From Bacteroidales bacterium (GTDB lineage: Bacteria; Bacteroidota; Bacteroidia; Bacteroidales; WCHB1-69): a stretch of 44,275 nt of DNA. Position 1 is the stretch's first letter. Every line of letters begins with the position of its first letter. This document shows, one piece after another, positions 24,648-33,301 of this stretch. Both the position numbers and the translations under genes were made by a program. The DNA is taken from positions 1-44,275 of the forward strand of contig JAFVNW010000053.1 in the NCBI GenBank assembly GCA_017506175.1, given 5' to 3'. Below the pieces are notes generated by a model. The model ran no database searches, was not told where the DNA came from, and saw only the letters and a program-made list of their open reading frames with translations.

Positions 24648-25364
24648 ATGAAAAAAATAGCTGTTTTTGTATTGTTCTTGTTTTGTGTAAGTGCTTATTC
24701 TCAAGGACTTAAGTTTTTTTATCATGGAGAGGAATTGGGTGACACGCTGAACGTTTCCGTGCCGGCGAGCGACGCTGAGAATGAAATCACCATCCAAATC
24801 CTGAACGATTCCCCCGATACTGTTAGAATCATGCTCCGTAAGGAGATCATCACCGACCTTGGCGGGGACTCTTACAACACTTTCTGCATAGGCACATGTG
24901 TGGACCCCTCCACGATGCAGTCTTTCGTTCCCCTTGTGTTAGCCCCAGGAGAAACCTCCACCAGCGACCAATTCCATCTCCTCTACAACCCTGCGGGTTT
25001 GACCGGGGTTTGCACCGTGAAGTACACCTTCACCGCTCGTTCGGAATATGTCATCGTGGTTAACTATATCAGCGGCGAGGTGAGTGTTGCGGATGCACCC
25101 GCCACCCTCGGCTCTTTCAGTGCTTATCCGAATCCCGCCACCTCCTCCGTTACGTTTCAGTACACTCTTGCCAACCGCAGCGCCTCCGATGCCGCCAACA
25201 TCGTTATCACCAACCTCATCGGCAATAAGGTGCGCGTCATCCCTGTTGCAGGCAACAGCGGCAAGAAAACCATCGACCTCTCCAACATGGTCGCCGGTAT
25301 CTATTTCTATTCAATGGAAATCAACGGAAAACCCGTATCAACCAAAAAGTTGATCGTCAAATAA
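24648..25364 (+). CDS. Secreted protein with type IX secretion C-terminal signal
   Basis: This 238-residue exported protein has a signal peptide (about 1-19, ending SAYSQ), a beta-rich middle part of unknown family, and a C-terminal sorting domain of the type IX secretion system (about 158-238). That domain has the hallmarks FSAYPNPATSSVTFQY, NLIGNKV, DLSNMVAGIYFY and the final TKKLIVK. It implies that the organism has a T9SS, and that this protein is released or anchored at the cell surface. It ends 12 nt before the acyl-CoA synthetase gene, so the two may be cotranscribed. The molecular role is unknown. Confidence 0.88.
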   Translation: MKKIAVFVLFLFCVSAYSQGLKFFYHGEELGDTLNVSVPASDAENEITIQILNDSPDTVRIMLRKEIITDLGGDSYNTFCIGTCVDPSTMQSFVPLVLAPGETSTSDQFHLLYNPAGLTGVCTVKYTFTARSEYVIVVNYISGEVSVADAPATLGSFSAYPNPATSSVTFQYTLANRSASDAANIVITNLIGNKVRVIPVAGNSGKKTIDLSNMVAGIYFYSMEINGKPVSTKKLIVK

Positions 25365-25376
25365 TCAGCAGCTGTA

Positions 25377-27140
25377 ATGGAAGTTACTCGCATTTTTGAC
25401 ATTCTTCCTCACTATGCCATCCACTTTCAACGTGACGATGCATTGAACGGTAAGGAAAATGGTGCGTGGCATCACTACAGTATCAACCAGTACATTGCCA
25501 CCGTTAATAACATCAGCTATGGGCTGATGCAGTTGGGAATCAAGCGCGGGGACAAAATCGCGTCCATCAGTTCCGGTCGCCCCGAATGGAATTTCCTTGA
25601 TATGGCCATCATTCAGATTGGCGCCATCCATGTCCCCATCTATCCCACCATCAGCGAAAACGACTACAAGTACATCCTTCATCACGCGGACGTGAAGATG
25701 GTGTTTGTTTCCGGTTGGGACATTCTCCGCAAAATCGAAAACATCATCGCTGAAATCCCCAATCTGAAGGATAACGTCTATACTTTCAGGAACTTGCGCG
25801 GCTACCGCCACCTCAATGAGGTTATCGCGTTGGGCAGCGCCAACCCCAGCCCTCAATATCTCAACGATATCAAGGACCGCATCTCTCCTGACGATGTGAT
25901 GACCATCATTTACACTTCAGGCACCACCGGCACTATGAAAGGCGTTCAGCTCACCCATCGCAACATCATCAGTAATTTTAAGGCCATCTGCCCGATTGTG
26001 CCTGTGCACGCCCAAACACGCGTGCTGAGCTATCTGCCATTGTGCCACGTATATGAACGAATGATGATTTATGCCTGGCAGTATCTCGGCATCCCGATTT
26101 ATTACGCCGAAAGCTTAGGCACCATCGTCAACAATATCAATGAGGTTCATCCCACCATTTTCACCACCGTACCCCGCTTGTTGGAAAAGGTTTACGACAA
26201 GGTGATTGCCACCGGTCGCAAACTGCCCAAGGCGAAAAAGAAGATTTTCTTTTGGGCGGATGAGGTGGCCAGTCGCTATGAATTTGGCGAACAGTCCAGA
26301 AAGTACCGCCGTCAGTTGAAGTATGCGCGCAAGCTCGTGCTTCACAAGTGGAAAGAGGCGTTGGGCGGAAATATCGAAGTGATTGTTTCTGGCGGCGCGG
26401 CCATCCAGCCCCGTCTGGCCCGGATTTTCTGGGCGGCTGAAATGCCAGTGCTTGAGGGCTATGGTTTAACGGAAACCTCCCCCGTGATCGCCGTGAGCAA
26501 CTTCTTTGAAAACGGCCTGAAGTTCGGTACTGTCGGTCCCGTGCTGCCTGGCACTGAGGCGAAAATCGCCGAAGATGGCGAAATCCTGACTCGCGGTCAC
26601 TGCGTCACCAAAGGTTATTACAAGGCCGACGACCTCACCAAGGAGGCCATTGACGAGGAAGGCTGGTTCCATACCGGCGACATCGGTCATTTTGAGCCGG
26701 AAGGGCAGTTGCGAATCACCGGGAGAAAGAAGGAGATGTTCAAAACCGCCTTCGGCAAATACGTGGTGCCGACCCTTATTGAAGGCAAGCTCTGCGAGGA
26801 TCCGTTGATTGACAATGTCATGGTCATCGGGGAAAACAAGAAGTTTGCAGCGGCACTCATCGTGCCCAATTTCTCCGATTTGCGCTCGTGGTGTGCCCGT
26901 CACGACATCGCCTACACGACCAACGAAGAGATGATCAAGCATCCTGAGGTGCTCCAGAAGTTCAAGCGCGTGGTGGATAAATACAATGCGCAATTGGGTG
27001 AGACCGAGCAGGTTAAGAAGTTCGCACTGATTGATTACGAATGGGGTATCTCTACCGGTGAACTGACCGCGACCCTCAAGTTGAAACGCAATTTCATTAC
27101 ACAGAAATTCTCCGAGAAAATCGAAAGTCTTTTTGAATGA
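25377..27140 (+). CDS. Long-chain acyl-CoA synthetase (AMP-forming)
   Basis: This 587-residue ANL-superfamily enzyme activates fatty acids to acyl-CoA via acyl-AMP. It shows the AMP-binding P-loop IIYTSGTTGTMKGVQLTH (residues near 177-194), LSYLPLCHVYER, the EGYGLTETSPV motif, and the C-terminal hinge GWFHTGDIGHFEPEGQLRITG with catalytic-loop residues KEMFKTAFGKYV. Length and motifs fit the long-chain FadD-like branch. It may load exogenous or recycled fatty acids for membrane synthesis. The META-lipoprotein gene starts 9 nt after its stop codon. Confidence 0.93.
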   Translation: MEVTRIFDILPHYAIHFQRDDALNGKENGAWHHYSINQYIATVNNISYGLMQLGIKRGDKIASISSGRPEWNFLDMAIIQIGAIHVPIYPTISENDYKYILHHADVKMVFVSGWDILRKIENIIAEIPNLKDNVYTFRNLRGYRHLNEVIALGSANPSPQYLNDIKDRISPDDVMTIIYTSGTTGTMKGVQLTHRNIISNFKAICPIVPVHAQTRVLSYLPLCHVYERMMIYAWQYLGIPIYYAESLGTIVNNINEVHPTIFTTVPRLLEKVYDKVIATGRKLPKAKKKIFFWADEVASRYEFGEQSRKYRRQLKYARKLVLHKWKEALGGNIEVIVSGGAAIQPRLARIFWAAEMPVLEGYGLTETSPVIAVSNFFENGLKFGTVGPVLPGTEAKIAEDGEILTRGHCVTKGYYKADDLTKEAIDEEGWFHTGDIGHFEPEGQLRITGRKKEMFKTAFGKYVVPTLIEGKLCEDPLIDNVMVIGENKKFAAALIVPNFSDLRSWCARHDIAYTTNEEMIKHPEVLQKFKRVVDKYNAQLGETEQVKKFALIDYEWGISTGELTATLKLKRNFITQKFSEKIESLFE

Positions 27141-27149
27141 TTATTGATT

Positions 27150-27614
27150 ATGAAAAAGTTATCCCTTATTTTAGTTGCAGTTCTATTACTCTCATGCTCC
27201 TGTAAGACCGCGGAAAACGCGGAAGCGAAGGGGGCTTCTTCGCCAGCCACAGAGGAAAAAACCACTCCCAAGGTTCAGGGGAAACCGCTGCTTCAGACCT
27301 ATTGGGTGCTGACACACATCAATGGAGAGCCCATCGGTGCGGCGCCCAAGGAAGCGAGCATCTCCTTCAATGACGAGGGACGCGTGAGCGGCACTCTCGG
27401 CTGCAACAACTTTTTTGGCACATACTTCGTTAAAAAAGACAAAATGTCTATTGATTACACGGGGGCTACCAAGATGCTTTGCAGCGAAATGAGCGTGGAG
27501 GAAAAGTATCTTGCAGCTCTCAAATCCGATATTACTCACTATGCTATTCACGATAGTGAGCTGACAATCTATGCTAAGAATCAGGAAGTTCTACGTTTTC
27601 ATGCCGCTGAATAA
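27150..27614 (+). CDS. META-domain lipoprotein (HslJ-like)
   Basis: This is a probable lipoprotein of 154 residues. The signal peptide ends in a lipobox LLLSC (Cys16), followed by an Ala/Glu/Lys-rich linker and one META domain (about 50-150). Family marks are YWVLTHINGEPI, ISFNDEGRVSGTLGCNNFFGTY and the MLC motif in TKMLCSE. META-domain proteins such as HslJ are linked to heat-shock or stress resistance, but their biochemistry is unclear. I use the ATG at 27150 rather than a TTG two codons earlier. Its stop codon overlaps the nadC start by one base. Confidence 0.85.
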   Translation: MKKLSLILVAVLLLSCSCKTAENAEAKGASSPATEEKTTPKVQGKPLLQTYWVLTHINGEPIGAAPKEASISFNDEGRVSGTLGCNNFFGTYFVKKDKMSIDYTGATKMLCSEMSVEEKYLAALKSDITHYAIHDSELTIYAKNQEVLRFHAAE

Positions 27615-28453
27615 TGATGAATAGAGAAGAAATCATTCGACAGAGCATTTTGGAAGATGTGGGCGATGGCGACCATTCCTCATTGGCTTGTATCGACCCG
27701 AATCTGCAGGGTTCCATGAAACTGCTCGTCAAGCAGGACGGCATCCTCGCAGGCGTTGAGGTCGCGAAGGAGGTGCTGAACATCATCGACCCCAATATTA
27801 AAATGGAGCAATTGATGCATGACGGCGATGAAATCCGCAAGGGCGACATCGTCTTCTTCATCCACGGCTCCGCTCAGAAAATGCTCACCGCCGAGCGCAC
27901 CGTACTCAATTTCATGCAGCGGATGAGCGGAATCGCCACCTCTGCAAGGCATTATGTCAATCTGGTAAAGGGCACGAAATGCACGATTCTTGATACGCGT
28001 AAGACTACACCCAATATGCGACTATTTGAAAAGCAGGCTGTGAAAACGGGTGGGGCTTCCAATCACCGTTTTGGCCTGTTCGATATGATTATGTTGAAAG
28101 ACAATCATATAGATTTTGCAGGCGGCATTGAAAAGGCTATCGACAAAACCCATGCCTATCTGCAAAAAAACAATTTGAATCTCAAAATTGAGATTGAAAC
28201 CCGCTCGATTGATGATGTGAAGCGAGTGCTCAAACATGGCGGCGTGCATCGTATCATGTTGGACAACTTTACGGTTGAACAAACTCGCGAAGCACTGCAA
28301 CTGATTGACGGTCAATACGAAACGGAATCTTCTGGCGGAATTACAGATGAAACCATCCGTAGTTATGCCGAAACGGGTGTCGATTTCATCTCCGTCGGCG
28401 CATTGACACATCATATTAATAGTCTGGATTTGAGCCTCAAATTTGTCGACTGA
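27614..28453 (+). CDS. nadC: Nicotinate-nucleotide pyrophosphorylase (carboxylating)
   Basis: Quinolinate phosphoribosyltransferase forms nicotinate mononucleotide from quinolinate and PRPP in de novo NAD synthesis. The 279-residue product shows LEDVGDGDHSS near the start, LNFMQRMSGIAT, the substrate-binding DTRKTTPNMRLFEKQAVKTGG region, MLKDNHI, and late SSGGITDE and SVGALTHH motifs. All fit a complete enzyme. The start overlaps the preceding stop in a TAATG junction; the next codon is also ATG. nadA and nadB are not in the window. Confidence 0.95.
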   Translation: MMNREEIIRQSILEDVGDGDHSSLACIDPNLQGSMKLLVKQDGILAGVEVAKEVLNIIDPNIKMEQLMHDGDEIRKGDIVFFIHGSAQKMLTAERTVLNFMQRMSGIATSARHYVNLVKGTKCTILDTRKTTPNMRLFEKQAVKTGGASNHRFGLFDMIMLKDNHIDFAGGIEKAIDKTHAYLQKNNLNLKIEIETRSIDDVKRVLKHGGVHRIMLDNFTVEQTREALQLIDGQYETESSGGITDETIRSYAETGVDFISVGALTHHINSLDLSLKFVD

Positions 28454-28493
28454 CATCGACGTCGTTCTTAACATTAACATAAATAATTCCCAA

Positions 28494-30782
28494 ATGCCTG
28501 TTGCTAAATCCTTGGATTCTGAGGGAAATGCCTCAAAATTTCCCCCCCGCAAAAGAAAAAGAATCGTCCTGAAAGCCGCCGTCAAAATTCCTTTGATAAT
28601 TGTAGGAGTTCTGTTTGGACTTTTCCTTCTATTGGCGATTTTCATCTCACCCATTGCTGAATATATCATTGAAAAACACAGCAAGGAGATTTGCCATCGT
28701 ATAGTCACGATGGATGACTTGACCATCAATTTGTTCAGGGGAAGTGTTGATATAGAGGGGTTTAAGGCTCTGGAAGAGAACGATAAAGACGTCTTTATCA
28801 CATTCGACGAACTCTATGTCAATATGTCGCTCTATCGGCTGTTGGGGAAGACAGTCCGGTTGGATGAAATCACCCTGAATTCTCCAGATATTGTTGTGAT
28901 TCAGAATGGTAGGAAATTCAATTTCACCGACATCATTGAATTCTACAAGTCGGACAAGCCGAAGGACAAGGACAAGAAGAGTCCGTGGGAGGTGGATTTG
29001 CGCAATATCACGATTAAGAAGGGCAAGATCGTTTATCGCGATGCGCAAGTGAAGAGCAAATTCGACCTTCGTGAGCTGGCCATCGCCGTTCCGCGCATCT
29101 ATTTCAGCACGCAGAAAACGGATATCGGTCTCGACCTCAAGTTCGCCGATGGCGGGGATTTGGCTGTGAAACTATTGTACGGGCTTGAAAACAACCAGTA
29201 TAATCTAGATGTCAAACTCCATAATTTCGCCTTGTCCAGCGTGACGCCCTACCTGACCCAGTTTTTGAACATCCATAGTTTTGATGGAAGACTCACTACA
29301 TCGCTCAATATTCAGGGGAATATGGATCACATACTGGATGTCGTTGGCAAAGGGGATGTCTCCATTGCCAACATGTATGCTACCGATTTGCATGACAAGC
29401 GAATAGGGAAAGTGGATAAATTGGATGTCAATATTAAAAATGTGGATGTAAAGAACAAAATTTACCAGTTGGGGAATGTAACGGTCAATGGATTGACGAC
29501 GACTTACGAGCAATTTGCGGAAACGCACACTTTCAGCAATCTGGTAAAAGGTTCCCAAACGGATGATGCCGCTGAGGAGAAGGGGGAAAGCGATAGCACC
29601 AAAGTGAAAACCGAGGCCGACCCGTCAGCAAGGGTGAAGTTCAGCATTGACAACATCGCTGTCGTCAATTCCGCGTTTACTTACATTGACCACACCATGC
29701 GTGAGGAAGCGACGATTCCGATTACGAATATCAATGTGCAGATGCAGAATTTCGCATTGGACAATCCCCTCGCTTTGAAATTGAATGCGCTCATCGGCGA
29801 AACCGGCGAGCTTCATGCGGATTGGACAGGCTCCCTTTCTGACTTCAAGAATCAGACAGTCAATGTGTTCATCAAGAATGTCAAGCTGCCCATTGGCTCG
29901 CCCTATTGTATGGAATACCTCTCATATCCGATTGAGGACGGAGTGTTGTCTCTCGTCAGTCGTAGTACGATTAAGGATAATATCATCACCAGCAAAAACA
30001 AGGTTGATATTTTTAACTGTGTAGTCGGCAAGAAGAACAAGGTCGCGAAGCCGGAGTACAATATCCCGTTGCGTGCAGGCATCTATGTCCTCTCCGACCG
30101 CAAGGGCCGAATCCAGTTTGATTTGCCGATCACCGGCGACCTAAGTTCCCCGAATTTCTCCTATCGAAAAATCATCTTCAAGGCCATTGGAAATCTGTTG
30201 GTCAAAATTGTGGCGGCTCCTTTCGATTTGATTGCCAAGAGCTTGGGTAAAGATTCCGACATTTTTGCCGATATCCAATACGATATCCGTCCGCAAGGGC
30301 TGGGCAGCGAGGCCGCCGACCGCCTCAACAAAGTTGCCGATGCCATGAAGGAGAAGCCGGAACTGGTGCTCACGCTTCAGCAATCCGTTGATATTGGCGA
30401 GAATATGAAGGCGTATGCGTTGTTTAATGTAAAACGCGACTATTTTGAGCAGAAGAACGGCAGAAAACCTTCGTTGGATGAATTTGAGGATGTGCTCAAA
30501 ATCAAGAATACCGATGCCAAGTTTGTTGATTATGTGAACTCAAAAGCGGAACCGTTGCACGCGGTTGGGGATATCAGCCAAAAGTGTGTGGCGATTTGTG
30601 GTCCCGAAGTGGTTGAGGCACAAGTGAAATCCAACATTGAACGTCGTTACCAGTCGGTCGTCAATCATTTCACCACCCAAGGCATTCCGGCCTCCCGTCT
30701 GAAGGTGTTGGAACTGGGCAGCAAGCAGACGCCTCCAGGCAAGACCTTGCTCTCATTCGGCATTGATATGGTCGAGGAATAG
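28494..30782 (+). CDS. AsmA/DUF748-like membrane-anchored protein
   Basis: This is a large envelope protein of 762 residues. A basic cytoplasmic N-terminus (RKRKR) and one transmembrane helix (about 32-55) are followed by a long, beta-rich periplasmic region resembling DUF748/AsmA proteins: LNSPDIVVIQNGRKFNFTDII, KKGKIVYRDAQVKSKFDL and later FDLPITGDLSSPNF. Proteins of this superfamily are thought to bridge the periplasm or move lipids to the outer membrane. The frame is open from a TTG at 28443 inside nadC, but the ATG at 28494 fits better. A run of seven C (28542-28548) lies near the start. Lipid transport is inferred only from the superfamily. Confidence 0.8.
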   Translation: MPVAKSLDSEGNASKFPPRKRKRIVLKAAVKIPLIIVGVLFGLFLLLAIFISPIAEYIIEKHSKEICHRIVTMDDLTINLFRGSVDIEGFKALEENDKDVFITFDELYVNMSLYRLLGKTVRLDEITLNSPDIVVIQNGRKFNFTDIIEFYKSDKPKDKDKKSPWEVDLRNITIKKGKIVYRDAQVKSKFDLRELAIAVPRIYFSTQKTDIGLDLKFADGGDLAVKLLYGLENNQYNLDVKLHNFALSSVTPYLTQFLNIHSFDGRLTTSLNIQGNMDHILDVVGKGDVSIANMYATDLHDKRIGKVDKLDVNIKNVDVKNKIYQLGNVTVNGLTTTYEQFAETHTFSNLVKGSQTDDAAEEKGESDSTKVKTEADPSARVKFSIDNIAVVNSAFTYIDHTMREEATIPITNINVQMQNFALDNPLALKLNALIGETGELHADWTGSLSDFKNQTVNVFIKNVKLPIGSPYCMEYLSYPIEDGVLSLVSRSTIKDNIITSKNKVDIFNCVVGKKNKVAKPEYNIPLRAGIYVLSDRKGRIQFDLPITGDLSSPNFSYRKIIFKAIGNLLVKIVAAPFDLIAKSLGKDSDIFADIQYDIRPQGLGSEAADRLNKVADAMKEKPELVLTLQQSVDIGENMKAYALFNVKRDYFEQKNGRKPSLDEFEDVLKIKNTDAKFVDYVNSKAEPLHAVGDISQKCVAICGPEVVEAQVKSNIERRYQSVVNHFTTQGIPASRLKVLELGSKQTPPGKTLLSFGIDMVEE

Positions 30783-30817
30783 GGATAAAGAATCATGCGT
30801 CAGCCTTTAATCCCTAT
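30779..30817. terminator. Hairpin between two convergent genes
   Basis: ATAGGGATAAAG (30779-30790) pairs with CTTTAATCCCTAT (30805-30817), with one bulged base. It spans both stop codons of the converging genes. No T-run follows, so it is a plausible shared 3' end rather than a classic terminator. Confidence 0.5.
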
Positions 30818-32254
30818 CGCCTCACTCACCTTGGGGTTGATGGGAAGCAGATAGTATTTGCACTCTTTGTCTTCGTAGAAAAGTTGTGCGCCCCAGCGTT
30901 TCCAATACTCGTGCGTTTTCAGGTGGTGCATGACGGGAACAAAGATGAAGTCGTATTTTTTCAGTTCGGGGGCGATGTTCATCATCATGTCGAAATTCAG
31001 CGTGGTGCCGCGGCGTTCGGGTGCGACGATGAACGAGAACACCGCTGTGTAGCGATACTGGTTGAGCGCCTTCAACAGGTTGGGCTTTTCAATTGCCATC
31101 TGCACCGTTTCCTCCTCTATCCGATAGTCGCTCATAGTGAGCAGGCCGATGGTCTGACCATCTTCGTCCACTGCTTTTACAGAAAGGGGCCAGTTGATGT
31201 GGAGGTTCTCAAGCCAAAACCGCACTTCTTCGCGCTCGAATCCATATTGGCGCACCATCCACTCCAGCGTTTCCGGCAAATCGTCGGGGGTGCTGCGGTG
31301 CAGGCAGTAACGTTTGGAATGGGAATCGCTATCTTCTTTGTTTTCATTGAATTGAATGATATTATAACTTAAAAGAAGTTCAGGATGATAGCTGCTTTTG
31401 GCTTGCCGCAGGCCCTCCAAGCCCATATCCTCCTCACGATTTACATAAATATAATACTCAGGCAGATGTCGGCAGAACTCCTGATTGATGACGGTGAACG
31501 CCCCTTCGTAGTTCGTGTCGGCCTTTTCCACACTCACATCGAAAGTGGTGGCGGTGATGGCGCTCCCGTAAGTGAATGCGACCATTTTGCCCTCTACGAA
31601 AAGCGCGCCACCAAGCGTGTGCAAGTCGTCCCAATGGTCGAAAGTGAACTGCATTACGCGCTGTTCTGCCGCGAGGGTATCGAAATTCTCGTAAGGAGAC
31701 TTGTGGCTGGGATCGCCGTGCCAAAGGTTCTCTACTTCAATGCATTGCGCAAACAAGTCGGGGGTAAGCTCGCGGTATTCGTAATGGGGGTACAAGGAAC
31801 GGAAGCGGTTGGCGTGGTTGCGCTTCGCCTGCATGTGGCGTCCTCTGAGCGATGCAAGAGATTCCCTTCGATAGATGTAGTCTTGGCTACTGCGGATGGC
31901 TTCAACGGTGACCTGGCCGCCGAAAGCGCGCCTGAGGATGTCTGCGTCCTCATTTTCCATACCCACTATCTCCAACTCCTCGTGAATGCTGTCGGCATAC
32001 TGCCACGTTTGAAGCACATTCTCCAAGACTGCCTCGTAGTTGTGGTCGGTAAACACCAGCATATAGGCAGCGTGGTCGTCAAAAGTGTATCGGAGAACGA
32101 GAGCATTGTCGGTAGTGGCAAACTGTGTATTAAAAATGGGCTGCCATGCGGCAAGGTTGGCGAATGACAAATTGCAATTGCGCTGGCCGGAGTGGAAAAT
32201 GTAGTTGCGTAAGGTATCCCGGTCGGCAATCGTGAGGGGGCGGAACGAGAGCAT
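30800..32254 (-). CDS. DUF2156 (LPG-synthase C-like) protein fused to a GNAT-like domain
   Basis: This cytoplasmic protein has 484 residues. The first ~295 match the DUF2156 / phosphatidylglycerol lysyltransferase C-terminal fold, itself a double GNAT fold: MLSFRPLTIADRDTLRNY, RESLASLRGRHMQAKRNHANRF, and the late NREEDMGLEGLRQAKSSYHP. The last ~170 residues look like a further acetyltransferase domain, with VKAVDEDGQTIGLL and SFIVAPERRGTTLN. Stand-alone DUF2156 proteins of about 300 residues are common in Bacteroidota, so the C-terminal extension is the unusual part. It may transfer aminoacyl or acyl groups; the substrate is unknown. It starts 3 nt after lpxC. Confidence 0.8.
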   Translation of the reverse strand: MLSFRPLTIADRDTLRNYIFHSGQRNCNLSFANLAAWQPIFNTQFATTDNALVLRYTFDDHAAYMLVFTDHNYEAVLENVLQTWQYADSIHEELEIVGMENEDADILRRAFGGQVTVEAIRSSQDYIYRRESLASLRGRHMQAKRNHANRFRSLYPHYEYRELTPDLFAQCIEVENLWHGDPSHKSPYENFDTLAAEQRVMQFTFDHWDDLHTLGGALFVEGKMVAFTYGSAITATTFDVSVEKADTNYEGAFTVINQEFCRHLPEYYIYVNREEDMGLEGLRQAKSSYHPELLLSYNIIQFNENKEDSDSHSKRYCLHRSTPDDLPETLEWMVRQYGFEREEVRFWLENLHINWPLSVKAVDEDGQTIGLLTMSDYRIEEETVQMAIEKPNLLKALNQYRYTAVFSFIVAPERRGTTLNFDMMMNIAPELKKYDFIFVPVMHHLKTHEYWKRWGAQLFYEDKECKYYLLPINPKVSEAIGIKG

Positions 32255-32257
32255 GAA

Positions 32258-33166
32258 TTATTGATGTAAAAGGGATTTTACGAATTCCGTGTTGGCAAAA
32301 TGTCCCGGCTTGGTGGCGAATACGTGTCCTCTGACCGGCTTCCCTAATAGGTAGAGGTCACCGATGAGGTCGAGCAGTTTGTGGCGGGCAGGCTCGTTCG
32401 GATGGCGCAGTTCGATATTGTTCAGCGTGTGGTTGGCGGAAACGGTCAGGTCGCTCTTGTGGAAGAAGTCTGCGAGTTGCTGCATTACCTTGGGTTCTGG
32501 AATTTCGGAAACAAAGACGATGGCGTTGTCCACATCGCCACCACGCACCAAGTTGTACTGAATCAAAGGCAGGAGCTCGTGCAGGAAAACGAACGTGCGG
32601 CAGTTGTAAAGTTCGGGGACAAACTGCTTGATGTCGGTTAATGCTGCATTTTCTTTGGATAAAACCTTTGTCCCGTAATCCACTTCCACGAAAGCCTGGA
32701 AGTCGTCGGCTGGCTCCATGCGGATTTCGATGCCATTCTCAGGAACGGTGAAAGTGGCGGGTTCCTTAATCGTAAAGTATTCTCTTTCAGCGTCTTGTTC
32801 TTGACGGCCGGCTTTCTGCAGTGCTTCCACATAGAGGCGTGAACTGCCGTCTAAAATGGGTGTTTCGCCGGCATCGATTTCAATCATCAGATTGTCGATT
32901 TCCATTCCGGCGAGGGCGGCCATCAGGTGCTCAATGGTGCGCACCTCGGCATTGTTTTCCTTGATGGACGTTCCTCTGGAAGTGTCAAATACGTTGGTTC
33001 CCAATGCTTTAACAATGGGCTTTCCAGGCAGGTCGATGCGTTGGAAGAATATGCCGTGATGGATTGGTGCGGGCTTGAAGGTCACGGTGACATGTTTTCC
33101 TGTGTGCAGACCTTTGCCGGAAATGGAGATGGGAGTAGAGATTGTTGTTTGTTTTCTCATTTGCAT
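32258..33166 (-). CDS. lpxC: UDP-3-O-acyl-GlcNAc deacetylase, unfused
   Basis: This zinc deacetylase carries out the committed step of lipid A synthesis. The product of about 300 residues has ISGKGLHTGKHV at the start, E79-H80 in VRTIEHLMAAL, the zinc ligands in NEPARHKLLDLIGDL and the C-terminal GHVFATKPGHFANTEF. Most Bacteroidota carry LpxC fused to FabZ in one chain of about 460 residues; here the frame stops right after the deacetylase. An alternative start is the ATG at 33160. A terminator separates it from lpxD, but no promoter match is visible in the 135-bp gap. Confidence 0.94.
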   Translation of the reverse strand: MQMRKQTTISTPISISGKGLHTGKHVTVTFKPAPIHHGIFFQRIDLPGKPIVKALGTNVFDTSRGTSIKENNAEVRTIEHLMAALAGMEIDNLMIEIDAGETPILDGSSRLYVEALQKAGRQEQDAEREYFTIKEPATFTVPENGIEIRMEPADDFQAFVEVDYGTKVLSKENAALTDIKQFVPELYNCRTFVFLHELLPLIQYNLVRGGDVDNAIVFVSEIPEPKVMQQLADFFHKSDLTVSANHTLNNIELRHPNEPARHKLLDLIGDLYLLGKPVRGHVFATKPGHFANTEFVKSLLHQ

Positions 33167-33261
33167 ATATGGTTTGTGGAATGTGATTGGCGAACTGAAA
33201 TTTCGGGAATAATGGTGTTTCTTTTCTAAATACTCGGTTTGCAGTTTATTGATAGCAATAA

Positions 33262-33290
33262 TAAAAATCCCTCTCAGTGAAATGAGGGGG
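33262..33290 (-). terminator. Terminator after lpxD
   Basis: On the minus strand the arms CCCTC and GAGGG around a 10-nt loop are followed by TTTTTATT. It separates lpxD from lpxC. Confidence 0.65.
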
Positions 33291-33301
33291 ACTCGGGTGA
33301 A

